Notes: a model not told the origin generated them from the sequence alone. Shown: positions 24,970-32,269, counted from the first letter of the stretch. The stretch is DNA of 35,464 nucleotides from an uncultured Ruminococcus sp. (GCA_900543095.1 UQQD01000017.1:1-35464), one strand, 5' to 3'. Program-made: numbers and translations.

Positions 24970-25650
24970 TCAGCTCAATACACCCTTAATGGTTTTGAAC
25001 ATAATTTTTATGTCAGAAAAAAAGCCGAAATCTTTTGTGTATTGAAGGTTATACTTCATTTTGTCGGGCAAAATCCTGTTTATGTAGACCTCATCGGCAT
25101 CATCGGCCGAAGCAAGCAGCTTTTCTTCATCCTTATACATTATTGATGTAAGCGAAGTTATGCCTGCGGGAATAAGCAGCGTTGCATAATATTCGGGCTT
25201 GTATTTGTCAACATATTCGGGAACCTCGGGACGTGTGCCGACGATCGACATACTTCCCGAAAGCACATTGAAAATCTGGGGCAATTCATCAAGACGGTAT
25301 TTCCTTAAAAAACGTCCTATTTTTGTTACCCTGGAATCACTGTCGGTTGTAACCAGAGTACCGAGCCTGTCGGCATTCTGCACCATTGTTCTGAATTTAA
25401 AAATCTTAAAATGCCTGCCGTATGTCGTTACCCTCTCCTGCTTAAACAAAACCGTACCCTTTGAGGTAGCTTTAACAGCTATTGCGATTATTATTATCGG
25501 CAGTATAAGAAAAACAAGCAGTATTATTGACAGCAAAACGTCAAAAACCCGCTTTAACACAAGACTTGCCGTTTTATGGCTGAGTATGTCATAATACTCT
25601 TTTACTTCTTCAGACCTGAATTTTGGCGGAAGTTTTGAAAAAGCTCTCAT
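24970..25650 (-). CDS. Undecaprenyl-phosphate sugar-1-phosphate transferase (PglC/WcaJ-like)
   Basis: A 226-residue monotopic membrane enzyme that starts polysaccharide assembly by moving a sugar-1-phosphate to undecaprenyl phosphate. One hydrophobic re-entrant helix (about 38-62) follows the K-R-V-F-D-V-L-L start of the bacterial sugar transferase domain (PF02397). The catalytic region shows KQERVTTYGRHFKIFKFRTM, YRLDELPQ-N and SIVGTRPEVPEY. It is short, like PglC, without the extra N-terminal helices of WcaJ. AGGAGC lies before the ATG. The donor sugar is unknown. An attenuator-like leader is present upstream, and a Wzy-like gene follows. Confidence 0.9.
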   Translation of the reverse strand: MRAFSKLPPKFRSEEVKEYYDILSHKTASLVLKRVFDVLLSIILLVFLILPIIIIAIAVKATSKGTVLFKQERVTTYGRHFKIFKFRTMVQNADRLGTLVTTDSDSRVTKIGRFLRKYRLDELPQIFNVLSGSMSIVGTRPEVPEYVDKYKPEYYATLLIPAGITSLTSIMYKDEEKLLASADDADEVYINRILPDKMKYNLQYTKDFGFFSDIKIMFKTIKGVLS

Positions 25651-25773
25651 ATCTCTGCTCCTGATGTCGGATTATTCCGGATAGTTTGATATGCATACAT
25701 ATTAAGATTATATCTTGTATTTCGATAATTTTCAATAATTATTTCAAAAGATTAATAATTTACGGCACAACGT

Positions 25774-25804
25774 AAAAACCGACGGTATGCAGCCGTCGGT
25801 TTTT
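25774..25804. terminator. Strong hairpin in the leader of the polysaccharide genes
   Basis: AAAAACCGACGG (25774-25785) and CCGTCGGTTTTT (25793-25804) form a perfect 12-base stem with a seven-base loop. It lies between two divergent genes, where no gene end needs a terminator. On the minus strand it falls about 75-105 bases after a consensus promoter, so it would end a short RNA or attenuate the sugar transferase operon. Confidence 0.8.
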
Positions 25805-25885
25805 AGGTGATTTTATGGAGTAATCAAGCACATAAAAAGAAGTGATCAAAATAGTTAGTAATTGGAAAATCTTTACTTTACCTAT

Positions 25886-25914
25886 ATATTAGCATGCCCT
25901 TTGTAAAATGTCAA
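25886..25914 (-). promoter_or_regulatory. Promoter upstream of the leader hairpin
   Basis: On the minus strand TTGACA (25914-25909), 17 bases, TAATAT (25891-25886). It is a near-consensus sigma-A promoter that would start RNA near 25879, giving about 105 bases up to the terminator hairpin and a leader of roughly 230 bases to the sugar transferase gene. Confidence 0.75.
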
Positions 25915-25970
25915 CACTTTTTATTAACTTTTTTGAAATTTTGTATATTTATTTTTCACAATTAATATAC

Positions 25971-25999
25971 TTGACTAAACCGTCAAAAAAATGTAAAAT
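25971..25999 (+). promoter_or_regulatory. Promoter of the DUF1292 gene
   Basis: TTGACT (25971-25976), 17 bases, TAAAAT (25994-25999). It stands 24 bases before the ATG at 26023, with AAGGAAG as ribosome site in between. Confidence 0.7.
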
Positions 26000-26022
26000 A
26001 AAAAGCGTAAGGAAGATGTATT

Positions 26023-26319
26023 ATGAACAGTGAATTTTCTCCCGATCTTGTCACGCTCTCGGGCGATGACGGCACAAAATCGGAATTTGAAATTCTTGAT
26101 ATTATTGAGGACGATAAGAGCATTTATTATGTACTCTCCCCTCGCTATGCCGACCCTGCGGCTGCATTGAACAGAGCTTTTGAATATTATATATTTGAAG
26201 TCAGGGACAAAGACGGCGAAAGAGAATTTATTGAAATTGACGACGATGCAAAAGCTGAAAGGCTCTGCAAAATCTTTGAGAAAAGATACAACGATATTCT
26301 TTTCGGCGACTGTGATTAA
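26023..26319 (+). CDS. DUF1292-family small acidic protein
   Basis: A 98-residue acidic cytoplasmic protein with the DUF1292 pattern: an opening VTLSGDDGTKSEFEILDIIE, then a central IYYVLSPRY strand and a second half with YIFEVRDKDGEREFIEIDDD. The biochemical role is unknown; relatives are common in Firmicutes near tRNA, Holliday-resolvase or YlbF-type genes. Here it stands alone between a polysaccharide operon (divergent) and a structured RNA. Expression from its own promoter is supported by the TTGACT-17-TAAAAT match. Confidence 0.8.
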   Translation: MNSEFSPDLVTLSGDDGTKSEFEILDIIEDDKSIYYVLSPRYADPAAALNRAFEYYIFEVRDKDGEREFIEIDDDAKAERLCKIFEKRYNDILFGDCD

Positions 26320-26402
26320 TTTGATTATAACCGTACATAATAAATTCGGTTGCCGCTTAAATGACAATTTAAATTACAACGGCATTTAACTTGAAAATTC
26401 CT

Positions 26403-26575
26403 GCCCGATTCGCGTATGATTTTAAAATAACCCTACAACATTTAAATCGGGAGCTTTACTCTTTGAGTGGTGTGCAGACCTCCCATTGCTTGGAAGAAGG
26501 GAGCCTGAAGCTCAAAGGAGAGCACCCACCTGCTTTCTTCGTAGGCAGGTTATTATTTAAATCTTACGGTCGGGC
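26403..26575 (+). ncRNA. ssrS: Structured RNA resembling 6S RNA
   Basis: A region of 173 bases with a long closing stem: GCCCGA (403-408) with TCGGGC (570-575), CGTA (413-416) with TACG (565-568), and GATTT/AAA (418-426) with TTTAAATC (556-563), positions counted within 26,xxx. A wide internal bubble follows, then an apical stem CTTTGAG (461-467) with CTCAAAG (511-517) and, further in, CTCCC (480-484) with GGGAG (499-503). A small hairpin ACCTGC/GCAGGU (528-550) branches from the 3' side of the bubble after GAGAGCACCC. This is the topology of 6S RNA, and I recall GCACCCACCT as typical of firmicute 6S, though this was not checked. T-rich sequence follows the closing stem. No protein frame explains it. 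A possible promoter is ATGACA (361-366) with ATTTAA (384-389). An unrelated palindromic repeat is the alternative. Confidence 0.5.
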
Positions 26576-26654
26576 GGGATTTAATTTTTACATTTTAAAT
26601 TTGAGCAACGCTTTGCTTGCAAGAATTAAGAATATACATAATGGAGTAATTTGT

Positions 26655-27617
26655 ATGAACGTTTCTGTTTTGGGCTGCGGAAGATGGGGCAGCTGCATAG
26701 CATGGTATCTTGATAAAATCGGTCATAATGTTTTGAGCTGCGGGCTGAAAGACGCACCCGAATTTATCAGGCTTGAAAAATATCATAAAAATGACTACCT
26801 CACCTTTCCCGAAAGCATTGAGGTCACGTCAGATCTTGAAAAAGCGGTCGATAGTGCCGAAGTTATCGTTATTTCGATTTCATCGCAATATCTCCGCTCT
26901 TATTTTGAGGATATTTCAAAATACAACCTTGACGGCAAGATAATCGTTCTTTGTATGAAGGGGGTTGAAGCTTCGTCGGGCAAAAGGCTCAGCGAGGTTG
27001 TGGGAGAATTTGTTGATGAAAGCAAAACGCCCATTGCCGTTTGGGTGGGACCCGGACATCCTCAGGATTATGTTAAGGGAATCCCGAACTGTATGGTTAT
27101 CGACAGCAATAACAAGGAAGTAAAACAAAGGCTTGTGAGTGAGTTTACAAGCGAGCTGATAAGGTTCTATCTCGGAACGGACCTAATCGGAAGCGAGATA
27201 GGCGCCGCCGCAAAAAATGTTATAGGAATTGCGGCAGGTATGCTCGACGGAATGAACTACACCTCGCTCAAGGGCGCACTTATGGCAAGAGGCACACGGG
27301 AGATTTCAAGACTCATTAAAGCTCTCGGCGGCAATGAAATGAGCGCATACGGACTTTGCCACCTCGGCGATTACGAGGCAACGCTGTTTTCCCAATGGAG
27401 TCACAACAGGAAATACGGTGAAGAATATGTAAAGGGCAATAAATTTGACAAGCTTGCCGAGGGCGTTATGACTTCAAAGGCATTGTATAAGCTCGGCGTT
27501 GAATACAATGTTGAACTTCCGATCGTTGAAAGCATTTATAATGTTCTGTTCAATGGTCTTGACGTTAAAGAAGCAATAGGAAAACTGTTTTTGCGTTCGG
27601 TTAAAAAAGAATTTTAG
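26655..27617 (+). CDS. gpsA: NAD(P)-dependent glycerol-3-phosphate dehydrogenase-like
   Basis: A 320-residue protein of the GpsA family, which reduces dihydroxyacetone phosphate to glycerol-3-phosphate for phospholipid synthesis. The Rossmann motif GCGRWGSCIAWYL near the N terminus, the central GPGHPQDYVKGIPN and the substrate domain GAAKNVIGIAAGMLDG are present; KN carries the catalytic lysine. It is divergent from canonical GpsA in the last third: CHLGDYEATLFSQWSHNRKYG replaces the usual LGDLVLT-type segment, so a related hydroxyacid or sugar-phosphate substrate is possible. The ATG at 26655 has GGAG upstream. A much longer in-frame reading from 26391 would run through the structured RNA, so it is rejected. 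The membrane glycosyltransferase follows 9 bases later. Confidence 0.82.
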   Translation: MNVSVLGCGRWGSCIAWYLDKIGHNVLSCGLKDAPEFIRLEKYHKNDYLTFPESIEVTSDLEKAVDSAEVIVISISSQYLRSYFEDISKYNLDGKIIVLCMKGVEASSGKRLSEVVGEFVDESKTPIAVWVGPGHPQDYVKGIPNCMVIDSNNKEVKQRLVSEFTSELIRFYLGTDLIGSEIGAAAKNVIGIAAGMLDGMNYTSLKGALMARGTREISRLIKALGGNEMSAYGLCHLGDYEATLFSQWSHNRKYGEEYVKGNKFDKLAEGVMTSKALYKLGVEYNVELPIVESIYNVLFNGLDVKEAIGKLFLRSVKKEF

Positions 27618-27626
27618 GAAGATTTT

Positions 27627-29525
27627 ATGGATATTGAATCAGCTAATACAGCAAAGGAAGGAACAAATACCGAATTGTCGGACGCAAGCCCCGCAGGTGA
27701 AGTTTGTGAAAATACCGATCCGAGCGAAGTTAACAGTATAAGCGAAACTATAGATTTTGACGAAGCGAATCAGGTTTGCGAAGATAATCAGACAGACGGG
27801 CTGTTTGACATAAATGAAGCCGCAGAAAAGCAGTGCAACGGACAATACACAACAGTTGTTTCTGTCAGGAGGCAGGGCAAAGTTGAGTCTGCCGTTGTAA
27901 ACATCATAGCATTGCTTGCGCTGTTTTCATTCGGCTACATTGCAATAATGAGCTTTATTCAGACAAGCGTGATTGACCCTGAGCAATACGGAAATGAAAT
28001 AATTCTTTATCAATTAGATAACATTTTGCTTAATATACTGTTTACCGCTCTGTTTGCATTCGTTTTGTTCAGGCTCAAAAAACACTGTAATTTCTTTGCA
28101 AAGGTCAATATGGCCTATATGGAAATAGGAATAGTGTTTTATACAATAGTCCTCGGACTTATTTGGATACTTTCGGTCACCTCCGTTCCTGCCTCAGACA
28201 GCTACAACCTTTTTGAGGCTGCAACAAAGGCAGCCGACGGAGATTATTCGTTTTTGCAAAACGGAGCTGAATTTTTCAACAAGGATTATTACGACGGCTA
28301 CTCATACTTTAATTTCTATCCGTTCCAGCTTGGCTTTGTGCTGATAAGCGAGCTTGTTTACAGATTGTTCGGTACCGCAACCGCACTTCCGATGCAGTTT
28401 ATTAATGTGATTTGTCTTGGCGCTGCGTATCTCGGAATTGCAAAAATCACAAAATATATTTTCAAAAGACGTTCAATAGAGTTTTTTGCAATCTTACTTT
28501 TGGCAGGCTGTATTCAGCCCGTCCTGTTTTGCAGCTTTGTTTACGGCAACATAATAGGTATGTGCTGTGCAATATGGGCAAGCTTCTTCCTGATAAGATA
28601 TTTCCGGACAAATAAATACACCTATCTTATTCCCTGCGCAGTTTTGCTTGTGCTTTCCGTGCTTGTAAAATACAATAATATGATTTATGTAATTGCGTTT
28701 GCAGTAGTGCTTGTTCTCCACACAATCAGTATGAAAAAATGGCAGAGCATTGCGTTTGCGCTTGCGATTTGCATTGCGTCTGTCGGTTCGATACAGCTTG
28801 TTATCCTAAGCTATGAAGCAAGAGGAGAAGTTGAAATCAGCGACGGCGTTTCACAGGTATTGTACCTTGATATGGGATTATCGGACTCGCCCATGGCGCC
28901 GGGCTGGTACACAAGCGTTGCAAAGGACATCTATTCAAGCAACGGGCTTGACTCAAAGGCGGCAAATGCCGAGGGTTGGAGAGATATTGACACAAAGCTT
29001 CGGGGATTCGGAAACAACTTTGAATATACACTCGACTTTTTCAGCAAAAAAATTCTCAGCCAATGGAACGAGCCTACCTATGAAAGCATATGGATAAGCA
29101 AGGTTAAAGACCATTATTTTGCCGTCAACGCTATCGGTAACTCGGTTTATGACGGAAGTTTCGGACAGCTTTTGGAACTGTATTTTAACTTATATATGCA
29201 GATATTGTTTTTGCTTTTTGCAGGAGGAATATGCTTTCTTGTTATCAAAAGGCAGACCGATATTGAAGCTATCCTCTTCCCTCTTGTGATGCTGGGCGGC
29301 TTTGGATACCACCTGCTGTTTGAGGGAAAGTCACAATATATTTTGACATATATCGTGCTGATGATTCCTACGGCGGCATATGCCGTGAACTGCTTGTATA
29401 AGTGTGAGTTCACCAAAATAAAAGCCGCAATAGCCAAAATCAACTCTGTTCCGAACGAAGCAAAAGAAGAAACCGAACAGGAAATTCAAACAGATGTTGA
29501 GGAAAAAGAACCGCAAACCGATTAG
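27627..29525 (+). CDS. GT-C type membrane glycosyltransferase (PMT/ArnT-like)
   Basis: A 632-residue protein. Residues 1-80 form an acidic, hydrophilic cytoplasmic arm rich in Glu/Asp/Asn/Thr, followed by about eleven to thirteen membrane helices (from about 92). The long first extracytoplasmic loop has the acidic SVPASDSYNLFEAA segment expected of GT-C catalytic aspartates, and a second loop (about 395-500) contains aromatic and charged residues. The protein ends in an acidic tail (about 600-632). Such enzymes move a sugar from a polyprenyl-phosphate donor to lipid, protein or polysaccharide. GGAAG lies before the ATG. It is probably co-transcribed with gpsA. Acceptor and donor are unknown. 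Confidence 0.75.
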   Translation: MDIESANTAKEGTNTELSDASPAGEVCENTDPSEVNSISETIDFDEANQVCEDNQTDGLFDINEAAEKQCNGQYTTVVSVRRQGKVESAVVNIIALLALFSFGYIAIMSFIQTSVIDPEQYGNEIILYQLDNILLNILFTALFAFVLFRLKKHCNFFAKVNMAYMEIGIVFYTIVLGLIWILSVTSVPASDSYNLFEAATKAADGDYSFLQNGAEFFNKDYYDGYSYFNFYPFQLGFVLISELVYRLFGTATALPMQFINVICLGAAYLGIAKITKYIFKRRSIEFFAILLLAGCIQPVLFCSFVYGNIIGMCCAIWASFFLIRYFRTNKYTYLIPCAVLLVLSVLVKYNNMIYVIAFAVVLVLHTISMKKWQSIAFALAICIASVGSIQLVILSYEARGEVEISDGVSQVLYLDMGLSDSPMAPGWYTSVAKDIYSSNGLDSKAANAEGWRDIDTKLRGFGNNFEYTLDFFSKKILSQWNEPTYESIWISKVKDHYFAVNAIGNSVYDGSFGQLLELYFNLYMQILFLLFAGGICFLVIKRQTDIEAILFPLVMLGGFGYHLLFEGKSQYILTYIVLMIPTAAYAVNCLYKCEFTKIKAAIAKINSVPNEAKEETEQEIQTDVEEKEPQTD

Positions 29526-29579
29526 CCCTTTTGAACGTAAAACCAATATATGATATAAGCAGGAGCTGTCCCATTTGGT

Positions 29580-29602
29580 GCAGAACATTGCTCCGATTTA
29601 AA
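29580..29602 (+). repeat. Dispersed motif GCAGAGC-TTGCTCCGATTT, copy 2
   Basis: GCAGAACATTGCTCCGATTT followed by AAA, overlapping the inner end of the left terminal repeat of the MITE-like element at 29562-29707. It shows that the motif can be carried by a mobile element. Confidence 0.5.
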
Positions 29603-29653
29603 AGCTATAATCCACAATCAGCAACAAAGTGTGTGATGTGGATTATAGCTTTT
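29600..29653. terminator. 17-base perfect hairpin inside the MITE
   Basis: AAAAGCTATAATCCACA (29600-29616) and TGTGGATTATAGCTTTT (29637-29653) are exact inverted complements with a 20-base loop and A/T runs on the outsides. It lies between the convergent ends of the GT-C glycosyltransferase and the MORN-protein gene, so it can act as their bidirectional terminator as well as being part of the mobile element. Confidence 0.65.
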
Positions 29654-29725
29654 ACTTTATATTGAATAGTAATGAAATTTTTGTTCTGTGCTGAATTGGA
29701 CAGCCCCTTTTGCGTTATATTCGTA

Positions 29726-30148
29726 TCAAACTATTTTTGGCTCAGATAAGCCGTTACGCTTATTGTCATAAAATTCGCCCTCAAAACGCCATTTCCCCGG
29801 CATCTCTTCTTTGCCGTGTCCGTGACGCTTGCTCATGTACCAGTCGCCGTCGTAGGTGTATTTATCCGTCGCACGGGTCCATTTTCCCTTGCCGTGGCGG
29901 TAGCCGTCCTTCATGGTGCCGCTGTAAAGATCGCCGTTGCGATACCATTTTTTCTTGAAGTATCCGTTGGCGATATACCGGATCGTCGGCGATTCGGTGT
30001 ACTGCTTAGGCTTTTGCTGCGGTACAGCACCTACCATTTTCGGACCGTTTTTATAAGCGTCTGTTCTTCCGGAATAACATTCCCAACAAAGCGAATTGTC
30101 TCCTCCTGCTTTTCCGTTGCTTCTTCCGCATTTTGGGCATAGTCCCAT
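29726..30148 (-). CDS. Zinc-ribbon plus MORN-repeat protein
   Basis: A 140-residue protein. The N-terminal CPKC-X15-CWEC motif (residues 4-7 and 22-25) suggests a zinc ribbon. A spacer (about 30-60) follows, then three MORN-type repeats: DLYSGTMKDGYRHGKGKW, YDGDWYMSKRHGHGKEEM and FEGEFYDNKRNGLSE. MORN repeats bind lipids or proteins, so a role in scaffolding is possible, but no function can be assigned. AAAGGAG lies 9 bases before the ATG. The gene looks GC-richer in codon use than its neighbours and lies next to a MITE-like element, which fits recent acquisition. It ends 18 bases from the element. Confidence 0.7.
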   Translation of the reverse strand: MGLCPKCGRSNGKAGGDNSLCWECYSGRTDAYKNGPKMVGAVPQQKPKQYTESPTIRYIANGYFKKKWYRNGDLYSGTMKDGYRHGKGKWTRATDKYTYDGDWYMSKRHGHGKEEMPGKWRFEGEFYDNKRNGLSEPKIV

Positions 30149-30197
30149 AAATCATTTCTCCTTTAGAAACATATCGCCATATGCTATTTGGTAATTA

Positions 30198-31415
30198 TCA
30201 TATTACGTCGTCAAAACCGACGTCTTTTAATATTCCGGTATAATATGCCACATCTTCGTCAGTATAATTAAGACGGTTTTTAAATCCGTTTTTTACATTT
30301 ACGTTTTTTTCTATAAAAATCCTCTTAAACCACATACTGCACCAGCTTGCGGGAAGCAGGAACGGCGCCTTGTTCAGATATGGGTAATTAACCGCCATAT
30401 CCGATTTACTCGGAAAAAGACCGGACAAAAGATATGAATACTTTGTTTTGCGTCTGCCCTCTTTTTCGCCCTGTGAAATTGTTCTCAGCGATCCTATCAT
30501 AGCCGATGAACTGACTATGCCGAGTCTGCCGCTGATGAAAATGAAAGTTTCAAAGTCATCAAAGGTTATAACAGGCTCATTGTGAGAGAACCAGTTATAT
30601 GCGATCTCACGCATACGCTTTTCAAACTTTTCAAGTCCCATTATCTTTAAGCGCCCGTTAAGATATTCCATATCAAATTCATCTTTATGGTTATTGTAAT
30701 AGACATAGGTATCAAGCACCATTCTTATTCCTATGCCTGCCCTTCGCAGATGATTTGATGAATGTATCATAAGATAGATATAGTGGTCTTCGGGAGTAAG
30801 GCGATATGAATATTCGTAGCCGTCACGTTTTTCCGCACGGTCAATCTGATTACCGATATAAGGGTAAAAGCTTTCATAGTCGTGCACAAGCGTTGTGTGC
30901 ATTTCGATATAAACATAGGGCTTTTTTTGAAAATGGTATTGGTTATCGTCGTTATGCAAAAACTCATAGCCGATTTCGGAATATGCCGATTTCAGAGCAT
31001 CAATCTGCGATTTGTCAAAGAGAATATCATAGTCGGATATTGAGCGGAAATCGGAACGGGGATATTCCTTTTTGAGAAAATAGCCTTTTACGGGAGCATT
31101 CTTTATCTTATGCTTATCAAAGGTTTTTAAAACCGTTTCTATCTCATAATTAAGTATCGTATCAAGATAAAGCTGTTTGTTCTTAATATCTAAAAGCTTT
31201 TTTTGTGTTTCCTCGCCGAGAGTTTTTTGGCCTAATTCAATCACTCCGTTTGAAAACATTGCCGACAATCCGCAAAACTCCGCTCTTTGAATTATGCTCC
31301 CCCAATTTATTCCGTCATAAGGCAAAGGAGGCCGAGTACCGTTGACAACAGAAGAAAGCACCGTTATAAGGTACTCAAATTCCTGCTTTTCAACTTTACT
31401 CAGCCTTGTTTTCAT
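30198..31415 (-). CDS. Nucleotidyltransferase-family protein (PF14907-like)
   Basis: A 405-residue cytoplasmic protein resembling the uncharacterised nucleotidyltransferase family NTP_transf_5. The typical block is PVKGYFLKKEYPRSDFRSISDYDILFD, with the D-Y-D metal-binding motif, and further on EMHTTLVHD and the TPEDHYIYLMIHSSNHL segment. Family members occur beside PqqD-like and peptidase genes in peptide-modification clusters, and may transfer a nucleotide or phosphate group. I take the ATG at 31415 (AAGGAT upstream); an upstream ATG at 31439 is possible. It overlaps the end of the S24/S26 gene by 20 bases, and is the last gene of the cassette. Confidence 0.72.
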   Translation of the reverse strand: MKTRLSKVEKQEFEYLITVLSSVVNGTRPPLPYDGINWGSIIQRAEFCGLSAMFSNGVIELGQKTLGEETQKKLLDIKNKQLYLDTILNYEIETVLKTFDKHKIKNAPVKGYFLKKEYPRSDFRSISDYDILFDKSQIDALKSAYSEIGYEFLHNDDNQYHFQKKPYVYIEMHTTLVHDYESFYPYIGNQIDRAEKRDGYEYSYRLTPEDHYIYLMIHSSNHLRRAGIGIRMVLDTYVYYNNHKDEFDMEYLNGRLKIMGLEKFEKRMREIAYNWFSHNEPVITFDDFETFIFISGRLGIVSSSAMIGSLRTISQGEKEGRRKTKYSYLLSGLFPSKSDMAVNYPYLNKAPFLLPASWCSMWFKRIFIEKNVNVKNGFKNRLNYTDEDVAYYTGILKDVGFDDVI

Positions 31416-31899
31416 AATTATTTTTATCCTTTTTTCCAAAAAGCTTTGAGGCTTTCTTTTTACCGTAGCGGTAAGAATGTCTGAAAAATTTGCTGTAATA
31501 CCAGAAATTCAGATAAAGCTTATATCTAAGAGAATTTATGCTGTACGGCTTGCCCTTGCGATAAAATGCAGTAACCACGCCGAAAATATCACTGTCATAT
31601 ATTCCGTGTTCCTTTTCAAACTGGTTGTCGCCGCAAAGCACATATCCACCGTCGCTGTCAAAACCCACTATGCGATGCAAAACATATGTACCGTTTCTGC
31701 GTTTGTAAAGGGGAATGTCAAAAAGATGAAGTCTGCCGTTCGGCTTTGAAAGCACCACAACATCTTCCCCGTCCCTGAGCATCGGAAGCATACTTGTTCC
31801 GCTCGGAGAAAACGTAACCGTTCCTCCGCTGTCAAGCTTTTCAACTATTATATTGATAATATCATCTATTGCGACTTCTTTATTCAAGAATATCCTCAT
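31396..31899 (-). CDS. S24/S26-family peptidase-like protein
   Basis: A 167-residue protein with the signal-peptidase/LexA-like fold. S36 in SGTSMLPML is the likely nucleophile, H75 lies in YVLHRIVGF, and GDNQ (90-93) is the usual third motif. The HRI pattern is like the Ser-His class (SipW/ER-type) rather than Ser-Lys enzymes. It lacks the usual N-terminal membrane helix of signal peptidases, and the C terminus is very basic (YGKKKASKLFGKKDK). It may cut or hold a modified peptide inside the cell; target unknown. It overlaps pqqD-like (20 bases) and the nucleotidyltransferase gene (20 bases), so the three genes form a translationally linked cassette. Confidence 0.7.
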   Translation of the reverse strand: MRIFLNKEVAIDDIINIIVEKLDSGGTVTFSPSGTSMLPMLRDGEDVVVLSKPNGRLHLFDIPLYKRRNGTYVLHRIVGFDSDGGYVLCGDNQFEKEHGIYDSDIFGVVTAFYRKGKPYSINSLRYKLYLNFWYYSKFFRHSYRYGKKKASKLFGKKDKNNYENKAE

Positions 31900-32143
31900 C
31901 CTTCAGCTTTTGGATAAATTTATCAATATCACTTTCGGCGTTATCTGCCGAAACCTCATATTCGGACATCAGTTTTTTGAGCAATGTCTGCTTGTCGGCG
32001 CCCTTTTGGAGAATTTCAAACAGAAACGCTCCTGTTTCGTTCAGATTGATTATCCCGTTAAAATCAATAGTCATACTGTTGACGGGAACTACAACATATG
32101 AATCCGCAACCTTGCGAAGAATAAAATCGTCCTTAATTTTCAT
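31880..32143 (-). CDS. PqqD-like peptide-chaperone protein
   Basis: An 87-residue protein of the PqqD/RRE type: the opening DFILRKVADSYVVVPV-like strand, the FNGIINLNETGAFLFEIL segment that is diagnostic of PqqD, and a helical C terminus (LMSEYEVSADNAESDIDKF, KLKDEDILE). PqqD-like domains bind the leader of ribosomal peptides and pass it to modifying enzymes. I choose the ATG at 32143 because AGGTG lies seven bases upstream; an earlier ATG at 32173 lacks a ribosome site. It is the first gene of the cassette and has its own promoter. No precursor peptide or radical-SAM enzyme was seen nearby. Confidence 0.78.
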   Translation of the reverse strand: MKIKDDFILRKVADSYVVVPVNSMTIDFNGIINLNETGAFLFEILQKGADKQTLLKKLMSEYEVSADNAESDIDKFIQKLKDEDILE

Positions 32144-32171
32144 ATAAACACCTGTTATAACTGAATAGAGC

Positions 32172-32213
32172 AAGGCTTGCTTTACTCATAAAAGACTTAA
32201 TCTGCAAGCCCTT
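32172..32213 (-). promoter_or_regulatory. Hairpin in the pqqD-like leader
   Basis: On the minus strand AAGGGCTTGC (32213-32204) pairs with GCAAGCCTT (32180-32172) with one bulged G, forming a 9-base stem around 23 bases. It lies in the roughly 90-base leader of the pqqD-like gene and could modulate expression. Confidence 0.35.
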
Positions 32214-32240
32214 AGCAAAATTCCTGTTGCTTTTAGATAA

Positions 32241-32269
32241 ATTATAATATATATCTGCACAAAAAGCAA
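32241..32269 (-). promoter_or_regulatory. Promoter of the PqqD/peptidase/nucleotidyltransferase cassette
   Basis: On the minus strand TTGCTT (32269-32264), 17 bases, TATAAT (32246-32241). The -35 lies in the T-run of the groEL terminator. Transcription would start near 32234, about 90 bases before the pqqD-like ATG. Confidence 0.65.

Larger units (their letters stand above)
29562..29707. mobile_element. MITE-like element with 26-base terminal inverted repeats
   Basis: GGAGCTGTCCCATTTGGTGC... at 29562-29587 matches the reverse complement of 29682-29707 at 20 of 26 positions (GCTGTCC and CAGAACA are shared). Between them is a perfect 17-base hairpin (29600-29616 with 29637-29653). No coding frame is inside. 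GGCTGTCC-type ends are common for IS elements, so it may be a deletion derivative or MITE. No clear target duplication was seen at the flanks. Confidence 0.65.

Noticed and set aside
26391..26654. A long N-terminal extension of GpsA
   Set aside because: The extension translates the structured RNA and AT-rich DNA; the family begins at 26655 with a ribosome site.
32144..32173. A 10-residue extension of the PqqD-like protein
   Set aside because: The extra segment has no ribosome site; AGGTG precedes the ATG at 32143.
32133..32189. An 18-residue peptide as precursor of the PqqD cassette
   Set aside because: It has no ribosome site and overlaps the pqqD-like start; it is listed only as a weak possibility.
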